A DNA stretch of 64,000 bases from JANXQG01 sp963780045 (GTDB lineage: Bacteria > Planctomycetota > Planctomycetia > Pirellulales > Thermoguttaceae): positions 5,146,001 to 5,210,000 of the forward strand of contig CAVZZZ010000001.1 of NCBI GenBank assembly GCA_963780045.1, given 5' to 3'. A program made the position numbers and the translations under genes. The notes below the pieces were generated by a model, which did no database searches, had not been told where the DNA came from, and saw only the letters and a program-made list of their open reading frames with translations. Positions within the stretch are counted from its first letter, which is position 1. Each line of letters opens with the position of its first letter. Shown here one piece after another: positions 44,258 through 53,727 of the stretch.

Positions 44258-47253
44258 GTGCTTCGCCGACGACCGGACCTAAGTTGGCCGCTGATAGGAA
44301 TGCTGGTTGGGCTTTTCCTATTGAGCTTGCATATGCCGCGAGAGTGGGAGAGGATCGCCCGCGATTCCCGTCTTGCACTTCAAGCAAGTTCTGCTGCCCC
44401 GCCGATCGTTTCCCCTTCGACATCGGGATTGGCTGCGCCGCAAACGCCGGATACAACCGATTACAGCGTGATCGCGTCGGCAGGACCGGTAGGCAAAAAT
44501 CTTGCGATTCCCGCTGCCAGCGCACCGGAATCGGCATCGGGCACTGTAAGTTTGCCCAGTGTGGCAAAGCCCGCCTCCCAAGCTATGCAAGCTTCCGTCG
44601 AGCAGGCCCATATCGCCGAAGCTGCGATCCGGCACGTTCACGCATCAGATGAAAGCCAATTGGCTGTCCAAGCGGTGGCGCAATCTGAATCGGAGGCGCC
44701 CGAAGACCGTAACGAGAAAGCAAGCGAAGTTCGCATATTGAAGGACGTGCCGGAGACCTCAAAAGCGAAGGCCGTAGTTGTAGTTGACCGCGATCCGGCA
44801 GATATCCGGGGAGGTGCGATTGCCGCAACGATTCCCGAACCGTCGACGACGGTAGCAGAGCCGTCGACAGAAGGCAATCCGCTGCCGACCCACTACATGG
44901 GTGCCCCGCTGGCAGAATCCGGCTCGACGGAAGGGCCGGCGTTCGGGACGACACAGACGGCGACCCGGGAATCGCCATCCGCTGAACAAGACGTGACCGC
45001 GGCGGACCCTTTGCCAGTTCGCCCCGTTGCGCCCGAGCCGCGGGCGAATGCGACGGCGACGATCGCGCCGCCCAGCCGTAGAACCAAACGTGGCGGAATC
45101 GCCTGCTTCGCCCGCGACCGACCTGGCCACCGTGGACGCTCAAGCCAAGTTGGTCCCCCCGGCTAGCGCTACTGCGGCTGTCAAAACCGCGCCGCAACCA
45201 TTGAACGCGATCGGGGGGGCCTGGAAAGAGCCGGCCTTCTTGTTGGCCCAGTTGGAGCAATTACAGAAGCAACCGGGCGCAAGTGCATGGGCGGCGGACG
45301 TGGTCAATCAGATCCGCGCTGGGACCCGCAATTGCCGTCGGAGCGCCGCAAACCGTCCAGTGCCTTCGCCGCTTGGACGAATTCGCTGCGGTAGCGCCGG
45401 CGCTGGCCGCGAAGATCGACGACCAGAATACGGCCCAACAGCTTTGCCGCATTTCCCGCGCATTGCAGCGGCGCGTGAGCGTCTGGAGGCAAATCAGCCA
45501 GATGGGCGGTATGGCTGCCGCCGATGCCCCAGTCCCCGCGGTCGACGCACGATCGCTTAGCAAGGCGTTGTCCGAAATTGAGCAGGTGACCGGCGACTCG
45601 GCGGAGGGCCGGGCCTGGCGGAAGTACTTGCTCGTCGATAAGCTCCGCGATTGGACCGCGCGCCGCCGCAAGGGCAACGAACGAATGCCGCGTGAGCTGG
45701 CCCAACAGGTGCATTCGCGGCTGAACCAAATGGGTATGCCTTCGCCGCAGCGGCAGTTCGTCACCACCGGGCCGGTGGCGGCGCTTAACCGAGAAGTGCT
45801 CCGCGAGACGGCGGAACCGGTGGAATCAAACCAACTGCTGGAGCACTTGGAGAACTACGAGCGCAGCGGCCTTCCTAGCGATGCCCGACTGTTGGCCCGC
45901 GATTGCCAAATCCTTTCCGTCAACTCCGGCGCGGCCCAACGGGAGCTGGGCGACTGTTTTGAGACGCACTACCGCAATGCAAACCTGCGAGTGGCCGTCA
46001 GCGCCGAGCTGCTCAACCTCATGGTGCCGCAGCGCGAGCCGGAATACGCGCCGGTGGAAGACACGATCCAAGGCGCGACAGTTCGCGGCCAAAGCCTCAC
46101 GGCCAATGAAATTAGCGTGAGGATGATTCCCGACCCGAATCGCGTCTTATTGGAGCTGGACGTGAACGGCGAAGTGGCAGCGGTGACGCGATCTACTTCC
46201 GGCCCGGCCACATTCTACACCCAGAGCGAGTCGACCTATTCTGCCCGCAAGCCAGTGGTAATTGACCTGCGGGGAATCCGCATGTGGCCGACTGAGGTCG
46301 CGGTTGACAACAGCTCCAAAATCCGTGGAGTTCGCACCGATTTTGACCGCGTACCGCTGTTCGACCGCATCGCGCGCAACGTGGCCATTTCGCAATATGA
46401 CGAGCGGCGGCCGGCGGCCGACGAGGAGGTCCGCGGAAAGATCGCCGGCAAGGCGAAGGAGCGGGTCGACCGCGAGGCGACGGAGCAGGTAAGCGCGGCG
46501 GCAACGCGGCTGCACGACGATCTGCTAGGGCCGATGGACTCGCTGCTGCTGGACCCGACGATGATCTCGGCCAAGACGACGGACAAGCGTTTCGAGATGC
46601 GAATTCGCCTGGCCGGCCCGGACCAACTTGGCGGGCACACGCCGCGCCCCCAGGCGCCGGCAGACAGCCTAGCCAGCGTGCAGATCCACGAAAGCCTGTT
46701 GAACAACATGCTGCAGCGCTTGGAGTTGGACGGCCAGACGTTCGACCTCGCCGGGCTGAACCGACGGCTTGCAGAAAGGATGCACCGCTTTAAGACCAGG
46801 CCGGTCGAGCCGGACCAGGAGGACGTGAAGATCACGTTTGCAGCCAACGACGCGGTACACGTCCGCTGCAACGACGGCCGGCTTGAAATCACGCTGGCGA
46901 TCGCCCGGCTGAGCAAGGGAAAAGGCAAGGGCAAGGGCGCAACTCAATTCAAGGATTTTCAAGTGCGGGCGTCGTATAAGCCGGTCGTCAAGGGCCGCTC
47001 GATCGAGTTGACGCGCGACGGCACCGTGAAGCTGATCGGGCGGATGAACGCCTTCGCGCAGGTCCCGTTGCGGAGCGTGTTTCTCAAGATCTTCTCCGAT
47101 AATCATCCGGTCCAGATGTCCCCGGTATCTTTTGTAAAGAACGCGAAGCTGGATGGCGTGGCCGTCACGCAATTCGTAATCGACGACGGCTGGATCGGCG
47201 CGGCGATCGGACCGCGGAGGAGCGCGGCGATGGCGGCCCAGGCGCAGCGATAG
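44258..47253 (+). CDS. Large envelope protein of unknown function (one membrane span, long linker), two frame shifts
   Basis: Three frames join into about 1,000 residues. GTG 44258, with GGAGG 7 bases upstream, starts LRRRPDLSWPLIGMLVGLFL, a membrane anchor. A long Ala/Pro/Ser-rich linker follows. The frame shifts near 45080 (into VAESPASPATDLATVDAQAK) and near 45325 (into VGAPQTVQCLRRLDEFAAVA). The last 600 residues form a compact region with NQLLEHLENYERSGLPSDAR, VVIDLRGIRMWPTEVAVDN, and a Lys-Gly tract LSKGKGKGKGATQ before VRASYKPVVKGRSIEL. It is probably an anchored surface or periplasmic protein. No family is recognised; the TTG at 44159 is a less likely start. Confidence 0.6.
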
Positions 47254-47288
47254 GCGCTTGCTTGGTCAATCACAAGGCAAAGCGTGGG

Positions 47289-49094
47289 CTATATCGCCGC
47301 GAACGTGCGCAAGTCGGCGCCGACTCTCTTGTTTTGTGCCGCTTGACGAGTCTTGGTGGCCAGCAGCTCGGCGTTGGCCATAGGCGGATCGTACGCGAAC
47401 ATATAGAACTTTACTTTCGGCTCAGTCCCCGACGGCCTAACTGCCGCGTAGTTCCCTTCACTTTCAAAGTCTAAAATCACCAAGTCTCCGTGCGGCCCAT
47501 TCAACGTAGACGGCATGCCGCCGAGAACGGTGCTCGTGTCGTTCAAGTAATCGCGCACGCGGACGACTTTCTGCCCGCCCAATTCGCGCGGCGGATCGCC
47601 GCGAAACCGGGCCATCAACGCTTTCATGGCATCCATCCCCTGCTCGCCCGGCAGGTACACGTTGATCTGGTCTTCCGTGTGGCAGCCGTAGCGGATGAAA
47701 AGCGCGTCCAACTGCTGGTGCAGCGTCTTGCCCTGGGCCTTCAATCGCCCGGCCAACTCGGCCAGTAACAGCGCGGCGACAGCGCCGTCCTTGTCGCGGA
47801 CGTGATCGCCGGCCAAAAACCCGTGGGACTCTTCCGTCCCGAAAACGAAATCCTTGGGTCCACGACGTTCTACCTCGCCGCCGATATACTTGAAGCCCAC
47901 CAGTAAGTTTCCGGCGGTCTGTACGCTGTAATTGTCGGCGATGCGGCGTATTAATCCGGTCGAGACCAGCGTCGTGACGACGTAATGCGGCGGAGAGAGT
48001 GTACCGGCCGCATTTCGCGCCGCCAAAACCGAATCAGTCAGCAACGCGCTCATCTGGTTGCCGGTCACGGTTCCCCACGCACCGCCCGGAACTAGCCGCG
48101 CTGCGCAGCCGAGCCGGTCGCAGTCGGGATCGGTGGCCAGGATCAGGTCGGCGCCGATTTCGTCGCCGCGGGCGATGATTGGATCAAACACGGCGGGGTT
48201 CTCCGGATTGGCGACTCGGCCTGCCACGTTGCTGAAATCGGGATCGGGCGCGGCGTGCGGGCCGAAGATTTCAACGTCGCAGAATCCAGCCTGCTTGAGC
48301 ACCGGACATACGGCCGAAGTTCCAACGCCATGCAGCGGAGAGTAGATGATTTTTGCGTCGCGCGGTCCCGGAGTGCTCTGCCGCAAGACGGCCGATACAA
48401 ATGCCTGGTCAATTTCATCTTGGCAGTACTCGATCTTCCCAGACGCAAGGCCGTCAGCAAACGGTATCCGCTTGATTTCTTTGACTTTATATACGCGATC
48501 AATGACGTTTGTATCGTGCGGGGGAAGAAGTTGCCCGCCCGTAGACCAGTAGACCTTTACGGCATTGTCGGTCGGCGGATTATGGCTGGCGGTGATCATG
48601 ATGCCGCAGTCGCACTGCTTACACCGCACCAGGAAGGAGAGCTCCGGCGTGCTGCGGTAGCCGTCCAGGAACCAGACTTTGAAACCGGCGGCAGCCATGA
48701 TCGACGCGCAAAGCTCGGCGAACTCCCGCGAGCGATGCCGGGTGTCGTAGGCGATGGCACAGGCCAAGGGCTTCTCGCCGACCACTTTGCGGACGTAGTC
48801 CGCCAGCCCCTGGGCGCTTTCGCCGATCGTTCGATCATTGATGGCATTTGTACCGACTGGGTAAATACGTCCGCGGCGGCCGCCCGTGCCGAAGGGAATC
48901 GTCGTCCAAAAGATGTCTTCCAGTTCCGGCCAATTTGCGGCGGCGACGAGTTCGGCGACTTCTGGCGCGTATTCGGCCAAATAGGGAGCAGTCAGCCAAG
49001 TCCGAATGTTCCTCCCCGCGGCGGACGTAACTCGGCTGGAGGCAACTGCGAGATCGAGCTGTTGGAGTACTTCATGCTGGTTCATGTTGCCCAT
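47289..49094 (-). CDS. Phospho-sugar mutase (phosphoglucomutase/phosphomannomutase family)
   Basis: The protein has about 600 residues, alpha-D-phosphohexomutase fold. The phosphoserine loop is IMITASHNPPTDNAVKVYW, the metal loop LILATDPDCDRLGCAAR, the sugar loop FVFGTEESHGFLAGDHVRDK, and the phosphate-binding loop AAVRPSGTEPKVKFYM. The GTEESHGF loop and length fit the PGM2-type branch (glucose or pentose phosphates). It is divergent from the second mutase gene, with a shared 110-base promoter region. ATG 49094 and 49085 are both possible starts. Confidence 0.88.
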   Translation of the reverse strand: MGNMNQHEVLQQLDLAVASSRVTSAAGRNIRTWLTAPYLAEYAPEVAELVAAANWPELEDIFWTTIPFGTGGRRGRIYPVGTNAINDRTIGESAQGLADYVRKVVGEKPLACAIAYDTRHRSREFAELCASIMAAAGFKVWFLDGYRSTPELSFLVRCKQCDCGIMITASHNPPTDNAVKVYWSTGGQLLPPHDTNVIDRVYKVKEIKRIPFADGLASGKIEYCQDEIDQAFVSAVLRQSTPGPRDAKIIYSPLHGVGTSAVCPVLKQAGFCDVEIFGPHAAPDPDFSNVAGRVANPENPAVFDPIIARGDEIGADLILATDPDCDRLGCAARLVPGGAWGTVTGNQMSALLTDSVLAARNAAGTLSPPHYVVTTLVSTGLIRRIADNYSVQTAGNLLVGFKYIGGEVERRGPKDFVFGTEESHGFLAGDHVRDKDGAVAALLLAELAGRLKAQGKTLHQQLDALFIRYGCHTEDQINVYLPGEQGMDAMKALMARFRGDPPRELGGQKVVRVRDYLNDTSTVLGGMPSTLNGPHGDLVILDFESEGNYAAVRPSGTEPKVKFYMFAYDPPMANAELLATKTRQAAQNKRVGADLRTFAAI

Positions 49095-49205
49095 TGTAGG
49101 CGGCGACCGACTCGCGGAAAACAGGTCGGTTGAACACGCTGCAATTTGTTGAAATCCGGCCAATGGGCACTTATAATCGCGAGTTCATATAGAAGGGTCT
49201 TTGGC

Positions 49206-50549
49206 ATGTCAGAACCAATCATCAGCGTTTCCGGGCTGCGCGGCATCGTGGGCGAATCGCTCACGTCGGCGGTCGCCATCCGCTATGCGACCGCCTTTGC
49301 CGCCGTGGTCCCGGCGGGACCGATCGTGGTCGCCCGCGACAGCCGTCCCTCGGGACAAATGCTTGCGGGCGCGATCCGAGCCGGTTTGGAAGCCGTGGGA
49401 CGCGCGACGATTGACGCCGGCATAGCCGCGACGCCTACCGTCGGTGTCCTGGTGAAACATCTCGGCGCGGCGGGCGGAATCGAGATCACCGCCAGCCACA
49501 ATCCTCCGGCTTACAACGGGGTCAAATTGTTCTCCCGCGAAGGCAGAGTCATTCCTGCCCGCGACGGCGAGACCGTCTTGCAGCAATTTCGCAGCGGCCG
49601 GACTGCGTGGGTCCCGCGCGATCAGTTGGGCGCCGGCCAAGCTTTGACCGATACCGTGTCGCCGCATCTCGACTTGGTGCTAACTACGGTGCGGCCGGAG
49701 GTCATCCGCACGCGCGGGTTTCGCGTCGTCTTAGACGCCAATCACGGCGCCGGCGGCCGATTGGGACGACGCCTGCTGGAAGCGCTGGGCTGTTCGGTGA
49801 CAGTGCTGGGCGAAGAGCCGGACGGACATTTCGCGCATACCCCAGAGCCGACGGCCGAAAACCTTGCCGGCGTCTGCTCGCAAGTCGCTGCCGCCGGAGC
49901 CAATATCGGCTTCTGCCAAGACCCCGACGCCGACCGGCTAGCGATTATCGACGGTTCGGGGCGTTATGTGGGCGAGGAGTACACCGTTGCCCTTTGTGTA
50001 CAGCACGTTCTCAGCCGGCAGAAGGGCCCGATCGTCGTTAATTGTGCCAGCAGCCGGATGTCGCAGGACCTGGCCGAGCGCGCCGGAGTGCCGCTCATTC
50101 GCTCGGCCGTCGGCGAGGCGAACGTGGTCGATGCCATGCTCGCGTCCGGCTCGGTTTTCGGCGGCGAGGGCAACGGCGGCCCGATCGACCCCCGCGTCGG
50201 TCTGGTCCGCGACAGCTTCGTCGGCATGGCGCTGCTCTTGGACGCGATGGCCGAGCACGAGCTGCCGATCGGCGCGATGGCTAATCGTTTGCCGCGTTAC
50301 GAGATCGTAAAAACGAAGATTTCGCTGGCGAAGGAAAAGATTCCCGCCGGCCTAGCTGCTCTGGAATCACACTTCACGGGCGCGTCCGTTAGTCGCATGG
50401 ACGGTCTGCGCCTTGACTGGCCGGACCGCTGGCTGCTGGTCCGCGGTAGCAACACCGAGCCGATCGTACGGGCTATTGCCGAGGCGCCCTCGGCCGCCAC
50501 AGCGCGGGGGCTCTGCGAGGAAGCTGCGCGAGTGATGCAAGTGCCTTGA
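49206..50549 (+). CDS. Phosphoglucosamine mutase-like protein
   Basis: The 447-residue phosphohexomutase starts MSEPIISVSGLRGIVGESLT. The phosphoserine loop is IEITASHNPPAYNGVKLF, the metal loop FCQDPDADRLAIID, the sugar loop FGGEGNGGPIDP, and the C-terminal phosphate loop LLVRGSNTEPIVRAIAE. The GEGNGG loop resembles GlmM of the archaeal or deep-branching type. GlmM makes glucosamine-1-phosphate for the UDP-GlcNAc pathway, but PGM/PMM activity is also common in this family. ATG 49206 was chosen because the upstream frame encodes no homologous sequence. Confidence 0.85.
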   Translation: MSEPIISVSGLRGIVGESLTSAVAIRYATAFAAVVPAGPIVVARDSRPSGQMLAGAIRAGLEAVGRATIDAGIAATPTVGVLVKHLGAAGGIEITASHNPPAYNGVKLFSREGRVIPARDGETVLQQFRSGRTAWVPRDQLGAGQALTDTVSPHLDLVLTTVRPEVIRTRGFRVVLDANHGAGGRLGRRLLEALGCSVTVLGEEPDGHFAHTPEPTAENLAGVCSQVAAAGANIGFCQDPDADRLAIIDGSGRYVGEEYTVALCVQHVLSRQKGPIVVNCASSRMSQDLAERAGVPLIRSAVGEANVVDAMLASGSVFGGEGNGGPIDPRVGLVRDSFVGMALLLDAMAEHELPIGAMANRLPRYEIVKTKISLAKEKIPAGLAALESHFTGASVSRMDGLRLDWPDRWLLVRGSNTEPIVRAIAEAPSAATARGLCEEAARVMQVP

Positions 50550-50557
50550 GAGCACGC

Positions 50558-51319
50558 TCACTCCGCCGACTTCTCGTTCTCGACGTCCTGGACCGTTCGC
50601 CAGGCGATTCTCTGAAGCACCGTGGCGTCATCCGGGGCAATCGCCGCAAGCACTTGTCCGTTGTGCGTCAGGCTAGCCGGCAACCCCTCGGGCGATTTTC
50701 CCAGGAGCTTGGCATAAAAGACGCACGCTGCCAGGTACGTGCCGGCGGGACTTGGGTGGCTGCCGTCGCCGTCGTAGAGTTCAAGCCAAGGGCGGGCTTG
50801 ACGCGCCCGCTGCCAGGCGATTCCTACGGGGACTACGCTCGCGTGCAACGCGTCGGCGCAATGGAAGTAGCTGTGATTGATCGTTGTCTGCTTCTCTGGC
50901 TGCGAAGATCGTGCCCAAGTCAGATAGAAGAGCGTGTGCGCCTGGGTCTTGAGCACCATGGCGTCAATTCTTGCCGCGCCTTCGGACATGATCTGCGGGG
51001 CCATGAAGGGTATCTGGCTCTGCTCCTGAAGGACTACAAAATCCCATTTCTTTGATCGGATTGCCGCTGCCGCCCTGTCGTCCCGAGCGTGCTGAAGTAG
51101 CGTATATCCGACAGGCGCATACTGACCAGTTTCGATCTCTCGGTCTGCCCGGGCGCGGCACATCTCGGTCAAGATTCCCGGCAAGTCATTCACGTACGTA
51201 TAACTGTTGCCGATGAAAAGTACCTCGATTGGCGCTTTCTCTTCTGCATCGCTGCGCACGCCGGCGATTCCACACCCGCCAAACAGGCACAATACCGTTA
51301 AAGAGATCCAATTTCGCAT
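50558..51319 (-). CDS. Secreted SGNH-type hydrolase (DUF4886-like), probable lipoprotein
   Basis: The 253-residue protein begins MRNWISLTVLCLFGGCGIAG, a lipoprotein signal with the lipobox LFGGC. The SGNH/DUF4886 start IEVLFIGNSYTYVNDLPGIL gives the nucleophile Ser in GNSYT, the block QEQSQIPF, and the late catalytic segment DGDGSHPSPAGTYLAA with Asp and His. Such proteins are esterases or glycan deacylases at the cell surface. The longer open frame to 51742 lies inside serS and is not real. It ends nine bases from the convergent mutase stop. Confidence 0.75.
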   Translation of the reverse strand: MRNWISLTVLCLFGGCGIAGVRSDAEEKAPIEVLFIGNSYTYVNDLPGILTEMCRARADREIETGQYAPVGYTLLQHARDDRAAAAIRSKKWDFVVLQEQSQIPFMAPQIMSEGAARIDAMVLKTQAHTLFYLTWARSSQPEKQTTINHSYFHCADALHASVVPVGIAWQRARQARPWLELYDGDGSHPSPAGTYLAACVFYAKLLGKSPEGLPASLTHNGQVLAAIAPDDATVLQRIAWRTVQDVENEKSAE

Positions 51320-51357
51320 GGCGTTTCTCCGCAGAGACAGGCAAAAACAACCATACC

Positions 51358-52653
51358 TTACTTTTTCATTTCGATTCGCTCCTTTCCCATCCACGCCCGC
51401 AACACTTCCGGCACGACGATTGAGCCGTCGGCCTGCTGGTAGTTTTCCATGACCGCGATCAAGCCGCGGCTGATGGCGATGGCAGTGCCGTTGAGCGTGT
51501 GAACAAAACGCGTGCCCTTCTCGCCTTTTACGCGGTAGCGGATGTTCAGCCGCCGCGCCTGGTAATCGGTGCAGTTCGACGTGCTGGTCACCTCGCCCCA
51601 GAATTCCCCTCCCGGCGAACTGGCGCCGCGGCCGGGCATCCAGGCCTCCAGGTCGAACTTGCGATAAGCTGGCCCGCCGAGGTCGCCCGTCGCCGTATCG
51701 ACGACGCGGTAGGGCACGCCCAGGCCGTCGAAAATGCGGCATTCAATGTCGCGCAAGGTTTCCAGCATTCGGTCGCTTCCGTCGGGGACCGTATAGGCGA
51801 ACATCTCCACCTTGGTGAACTGGTGAACGCGGTAGAGGCCCCTTGACGCTCTGCCCGCGGCGCCGGCTTCCGTGCGAAAACAATGGCTAAGGCCGCACAG
51901 CTTCAGCGGCAATTGCTCGGCGTCGACCGTCTGGCCGGAGTACAGGCCGCCGAGCGTGATTTCTGCGGTGGCAACGAGGCTCAGATCGCTCTCTTCAATG
52001 CTGTAAATCTGCGTTTCCTCGCCGCGGGGAATAAAGCCGATGCCTTGCAGGATTTCCTGCCGGGCCAAATCGGGCGTGGTCATCGGCGTGAAGCCTTCTT
52101 TCGACAGCACGTCCAGCGCGTATCGCTGCAAAGCTAGTTCCAGCAAGACAGCGTCGTTCTTGAGAAAGTAAAAGCCGTTTCCGGCGACGCGGGCGCCCCC
52201 CTCGAAGTCGATCAAATCGAGCTTCTCGCCCAATTCGACGTGGTCCAGCGGCTTGAAAGCGAACTGCGGAAGCGGCGTCTTGCCGCGGAACAGCTCCAGG
52301 TTCGCCTTGTCGTCCACGCCCAGCGGGGCGTCCGGATGCGAGAGGTTGGGGATCGCGCGAACGATGGCTTCCGCCTCCGCGGAGACTTCGTCGAGCTTTG
52401 ATTGGAGGCGGGCAGCCTCCTCGCGGATGCGGCGGCCTTCTTCCTTGAGCGCCTCGCGTTGTTCTGGCGGCGCTTTGCCGATCGATCGGGCGGTTTCGTT
52501 CGCTTTGCGATTTGCCTCGTCCAACTGCGCCTGCAAGCCGCGGCGCTCGTGCTCAAGTTGGACGAACCGCTCGACGTCCGCGGTCGCGTTGCGATTCTTG
52601 CAGTTCTGTTTGACGAGTTCGACGTTATCGACGATGAATTTGCGGTCGAGCAT
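51358..52653 (-). CDS. serS: Seryl-tRNA synthetase
   Basis: SerRS charges tRNA-Ser and tRNA-Sec. The 431-residue protein has the long N-terminal coiled-coil arm (about residues 25-105, starting ADVERFVQLEHERRGLQAQL). The class II core has MTTPDLARQEILQG, VATAEITLGGLYSG, CFRTEAGAAGRASRGLYRVH then QFTKVEMF, and EVTSTSNCTDYQARRLNIRY with motif 3 LNGTAIAISRGLIAVMENYQ. ATG 52653 gives the standard MLDRKFIVDNVE. It lies 39 bases upstream of the DUF4886 gene and is cotranscribed with it in all likelihood. Confidence 0.95.
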   Translation of the reverse strand: MLDRKFIVDNVELVKQNCKNRNATADVERFVQLEHERRGLQAQLDEANRKANETARSIGKAPPEQREALKEEGRRIREEAARLQSKLDEVSAEAEAIVRAIPNLSHPDAPLGVDDKANLELFRGKTPLPQFAFKPLDHVELGEKLDLIDFEGGARVAGNGFYFLKNDAVLLELALQRYALDVLSKEGFTPMTTPDLARQEILQGIGFIPRGEETQIYSIEESDLSLVATAEITLGGLYSGQTVDAEQLPLKLCGLSHCFRTEAGAAGRASRGLYRVHQFTKVEMFAYTVPDGSDRMLETLRDIECRIFDGLGVPYRVVDTATGDLGGPAYRKFDLEAWMPGRGASSPGGEFWGEVTSTSNCTDYQARRLNIRYRVKGEKGTRFVHTLNGTAIAISRGLIAVMENYQQADGSIVVPEVLRAWMGKERIEMKK

Positions 52654-52763
52654 GGGAGGAAGTGGGCTTCGGATACCGGGCAAACGACCAGATTATACCG
52701 GCTCGCAGAAACGATGCCAGGGCACGCATAACAGCACCTACGATGCACCGCAACCAGCACAAG

Positions 52764-53135
52764 CTATACGAGCCGCGATATTTCGACTCGCCCGCTGGCG
52801 ATAAAGGCGACCCGCAATTCAAATCCCGCAAGAAGTCGGACGCCGATCAATACGTCGCTGGCAATTGAATTGATTTCGACCGTCCGCTCCTCTCCGTCCC
52901 ATTCAATTACGGACCGGTACACAGGTCGTTCGTCAATAGTGTCGTCGGCATATTGAACGTGGACGGTACCCGTTCGCTGAAGCCCAAGTTCAGAGAGTGC
53001 CTCTGCCGCCAACGCCACCGAGCCGTTAAAGCCGGTGTCGACGATTGCATCGTATTCCCGGAATCGGCCATCGGCTCCTTTGACGCGCAGAGAAACGATC
53101 GGCTCGCCAGAAGGCAGTATCCGGCCGGTGATCAT
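52764..53135 (-). CDS. Clan AA (retropepsin-like) aspartic protease
   Basis: The 123-residue protein carries the catalytic motif AIVDTGFNGSVALAAEAL with the DTG active site, a strand-rich body (ERPVYRSVIEWDGEERTVEI) and SDVLIGVRLLAGF, the usual late strand of this small clan AA family. It would act as a dimer. Its ATG overlaps the stop of the upstream small gene (ATGA, 53132-53135), so the two are translated together. Confidence 0.75.
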   Translation of the reverse strand: MITGRILPSGEPIVSLRVKGADGRFREYDAIVDTGFNGSVALAAEALSELGLQRTGTVHVQYADDTIDERPVYRSVIEWDGEERTVEINSIASDVLIGVRLLAGFELRVAFIASGRVEISRLV

Positions 53136-53410
53136 GTGGACTCGCGCATTATCCGCGGAGAGCGAAAGCGATGGAAGACGGGATCACCGACGCGCACAAA
53201 AAACACCTCTGCGTCCGGCCGCCGAATCCGAAGCCGGTCGGCGGTATCGAGAACGTCCGCCCCGATTTCGTAGTCTGCGGAATTAACGTCGATCGCAACG
53301 ATCATTCCGTTGCTTTTCGGCTCAAGTTTTGCCTTCAAGACGCGGTCGTAGATCTCTCGGCCTCGCTGGCCGATTTCCTCGTTCGTTGACAAAGCGCGTG
53401 TAATCGACAT
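53132..53410 (-). CDS. Small partner gene of the aspartic protease
   Basis: The 92-residue protein begins MSITRALSTNEEIGQRGREI and contains AKLEPKSNGMIVAIDVNSAD, IGADVLDTADRLRIRRPDA and EVFFVRVGDPVFHRFRSPR. It has mixed alpha and beta character and no membrane span. It overlaps the protease gene by four bases. Pairs of this kind recur in cyanobacteria and planctomycetes as I recall, but their role is not established. Confidence 0.65.
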   Translation of the reverse strand: MSITRALSTNEEIGQRGREIYDRVLKAKLEPKSNGMIVAIDVNSADYEIGADVLDTADRLRIRRPDAEVFFVRVGDPVFHRFRSPRIMREST

Positions 53411-53727
53411 ACGGATGCTCCGAATCACTCCTGTATCGTCATTCTAACATGCGAAACTCTGCCTGAATAGGTGGCCCTCGGGATTGCTCAATTCCCGATC
53501 GGGCACTGTTTCTTATCACGCGCGACTCAACGCCTTAATGCGCTTTTCGCGCTCGCCCGAATCCTGGAAGATGGATGACTTGTGCGATGCGGCGAAGTCC
53601 CTCTTCGTCCTTCAGCCCCGACAACGAACGAAAACGCCAACGGCGACCGCGAGGGCCAAAACTGCCCCTCAGGACGTCGAGAACTGCTTCGCGTCCTCAT
53701 GCAGGATCGTTTCCATGTCCGTCTGCC
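53411..53727. other. Intergenic region without a convincing gene
   Basis: A minus-strand stretch encodes AVLALAVAVGVFVRCRG, a short hydrophobic tail ending in a stop, but no in-frame start precedes it. It could be the end of a small broken membrane protein. No repeat or hairpin stands out. Confidence 0.4.
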
